Made by a program: the position numbers and the translations under genes. 64,000 nucleotides of DNA, taken from Pseudomonas fluorescens Q2-87 (GTDB taxonomy: Bacteria; Pseudomonadota; Gammaproteobacteria; Pseudomonadales; Pseudomonadaceae). The DNA is taken from assembly GCF_000281895.1 (NCBI RefSeq), contig NZ_CM001558.1, forward strand, positions 496,001-560,000. Reading direction: 5' to 3'. The notes beneath the pieces were generated by a model. The model was not told the origin of the DNA. It ran no database searches and saw only the letters and a program-made list of their open reading frames with translations. Of this stretch, positions 62,854-64,000 are shown one piece after another (positions within the stretch are counted from its first letter, which is position 1; every line of letters begins with the position of its first letter).

Positions 62854-62880
62854 TCTCCACACAATCTCCACACTTCTCCC
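62854..62880. promoter_or_regulatory. 11-bp direct repeats before creD, candidate CreB boxes
   Basis: TCTCCACA at 62854 and 62865, 11 bp apart, then a partial TCTCCC at 62875. The 11-bp period is that of PhoB-type regulators and equals the period of the E. coli cre tag (TTCAC-N6-TTCAC). The sequence itself differs from that tag, so assignment is inferred from spacing and position. Confidence 0.5.
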
Positions 62881-62938
62881 ATAAACATCCCATACAGCCA
62901 CCCCAGACTCTCTCTCATTCGAACAGGGAGAGCCCCAC

Positions 62939-64000
62939 ATGAACCGCAGCCTCGCATTAAAACTGGGCATGATTGCCCTATTGATCCTCCTGCTGATGAT
63001 TCCGCTGTTGATGATCAACGGCCTCATCGACGAGCGCCAGGAGCTGCGCGACGGTGTGTTGCAGGACATCGCCCGCAGTTCCAGCCACAGCCAGCAACTG
63101 ATCGGGCCGATGATCGTGGTGCCGTTTCGCAAGAACGTGAAGGTCTGGAATACCAACGAGAAAACCGGGGTACGGTTCCTGGAAACCGTTGAGCAAAGTG
63201 GCGAATTGTATTTTTTACCGGAAGAATTCGAGCTCGACGGCCAGGTCCGCACTGAAACTCGTGCCCGGGGCATCTACGAAGCGCGGCTGTTCCATGCCGA
63301 CAGCCGGATCGATGGCCGCTTCAAGGTGCCTGAACACTACGGTGTCGCCACCAAGGACTTTGCCGATTACCGCTTCGATGAACCGTACCTGAGCGTCGGC
63401 ATCAGCGACATCCGCGGCATCGAGAACGCGCTGACCCTGACGCTCAACCAGCAGACCGTCGACTTCCTGCCTGGCTCGCGGCTCGGCTGGCTGGGGCAGG
63501 GCGTGCACGTACCGCTGCCGATGGTCACTGCCCAGGGCAGCCCCGAGCTGACCTTCGGTTTCGACCTGCGCCTGCAAGGCACTGGCGAGCTGCAGATTCT
63601 GCCGGTGGGTAAATCCACCAAGGTGCATCTGGCCGCCGACTGGCCGCACCCTAGTTTTATCGGCAACTTCCTGCCCATCAAACGCGACATCAATGAGCAG
63701 GGCTTCAGTGCCGACTGGCAGACGTCGTTTTTCTCCACCAACCTCTTGGAAACACTGCAAGCCTGTGAGCCGAGCGATGGCTGTGAAGCGTTCCGCAGCC
63801 GTGCCTTCGGTGTGAGCTTCATCGACCCGGTGGACCAATACCTCAAGACCGACCGGGCGATCAAATATGCGCTGTTGTTCGTCGCGTTGACGTTTGCCGG
63901 TTTCTTCCTTTTCGAGGTGCTCAAGAGCCTGGCGGTGCACCCGGTCCAGTACGCCTTGGTGGGCGTGGCGCTGGCGTTCTTTTACCTGCTGCTGTTGTCA
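62939..64000 (+). CDS. creD: Inner-membrane protein CreD (cut by window end)
   Basis: The first 354 codons are present and the frame is open at the right edge. An N-terminal membrane segment (ALKLGMIALLILLLMIPLLM) is followed by a large periplasmic domain, then the start of a cluster of C-terminal membrane segments (YALLFVALTFAGFFLFEVL). It is the classic CreBC target. A GGGAG ribosome site precedes the start. The three cre genes in order make the identification safe. Confidence 0.93.
   Translation, partial: MNRSLALKLGMIALLILLLMIPLLMINGLIDERQELRDGVLQDIARSSSHSQQLIGPMIVVPFRKNVKVWNTNEKTGVRFLETVEQSGELYFLPEEFELDGQVRTETRARGIYEARLFHADSRIDGRFKVPEHYGVATKDFADYRFDEPYLSVGISDIRGIENALTLTLNQQTVDFLPGSRLGWLGQGVHVPLPMVTAQGSPELTFGFDLRLQGTGELQILPVGKSTKVHLAADWPHPSFIGNFLPIKRDINEQGFSADWQTSFFSTNLLETLQACEPSDGCEAFRSRAFGVSFIDPVDQYLKTDRAIKYALLFVALTFAGFFLFEVLKSLAVHPVQYALVGVALAFFYLLLLS

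Overview
The window is a chromosomal segment of a Pseudomonas, most likely of the P. fluorescens group. The basis is the gene order of the quaternary-amine region, which follows the block I know from P. aeruginosa (betBI, cbcVWX, sdaB, gbdR, caiX-cdhCAB, cdhR, dgcAB, gbcAB, glyA, soxBDAG, purU, fdhA), the high GC content, and about twenty REP-type palindromic repeats of the two kinds common in that group. All assignments were made by reading translations and motifs; no database search was run.

Region 1 (1-48 kb) is nearly a complete quaternary-amine catabolic island. Choline is oxidised to glycine betaine (betB, betI). Choline, betaine and carnitine are imported by an ABC system (cbcVW with binding proteins cbcX and caiX). 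Gamma-butyrobetaine is hydroxylated to carnitine, and carnitine is oxidised and cleaved to betaine (dioxygenase, cdhA, cdhC, cdhB). Betaine is demethylated to dimethylglycine (gbcAB), then to sarcosine (dgcAB with a dedicated ETF pair), then to glycine (soxBDAG). The released C1 units pass through purU and fdhA, and glycine passes through glyA, ltaE and sdaB to serine and pyruvate. The AraC/GlxA-type regulators gbdR and cdhR lie inside. Interruptions are an AT-rich alginate-lyase-like gene (15.4 kb), a DUF3010 and an LprI gene (17 kb), and an uncharacterised operon at 26.9-33.7 kb: a GMC oxidoreductase fused to an alpha/beta hydrolase, a di-haem RoxA-like membrane protein and a metallophosphoesterase. 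A 1.1 kb intergenic region in front of that operon holds an array of about 160-183 bp degenerate repeats carrying perfect DnaA boxes.

Region 2 (48-61 kb) is an accessory hotspot. It holds five short orphan RHS-core cassettes, all on the minus strand, each with a near-identical core of about 170 residues and an unrelated C-terminal tail. Also present are a sixth decayed cassette start, a cold-shock gene, three small exported-protein genes, a DUF2780 gene, a triplicated REP-containing segment and a duplicated 3' end of fdhA. The first RHS tail resembles the catalytic domain of exotoxin A but is out of frame at a homopolymer run. Eight copies of a palindromic element (consensus ACTRTCA-N4-TG, then ACAGT or TTAGG) lie 56-101 bp upstream of the RHS, cspA and exported-protein genes, which suggests one regulon.

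Region 3 (57.7-64 kb) returns to core genome: a PlsC-type acyltransferase, a retropepsin-like protein, and the creBCD two-component locus, with creD cut by the window end.
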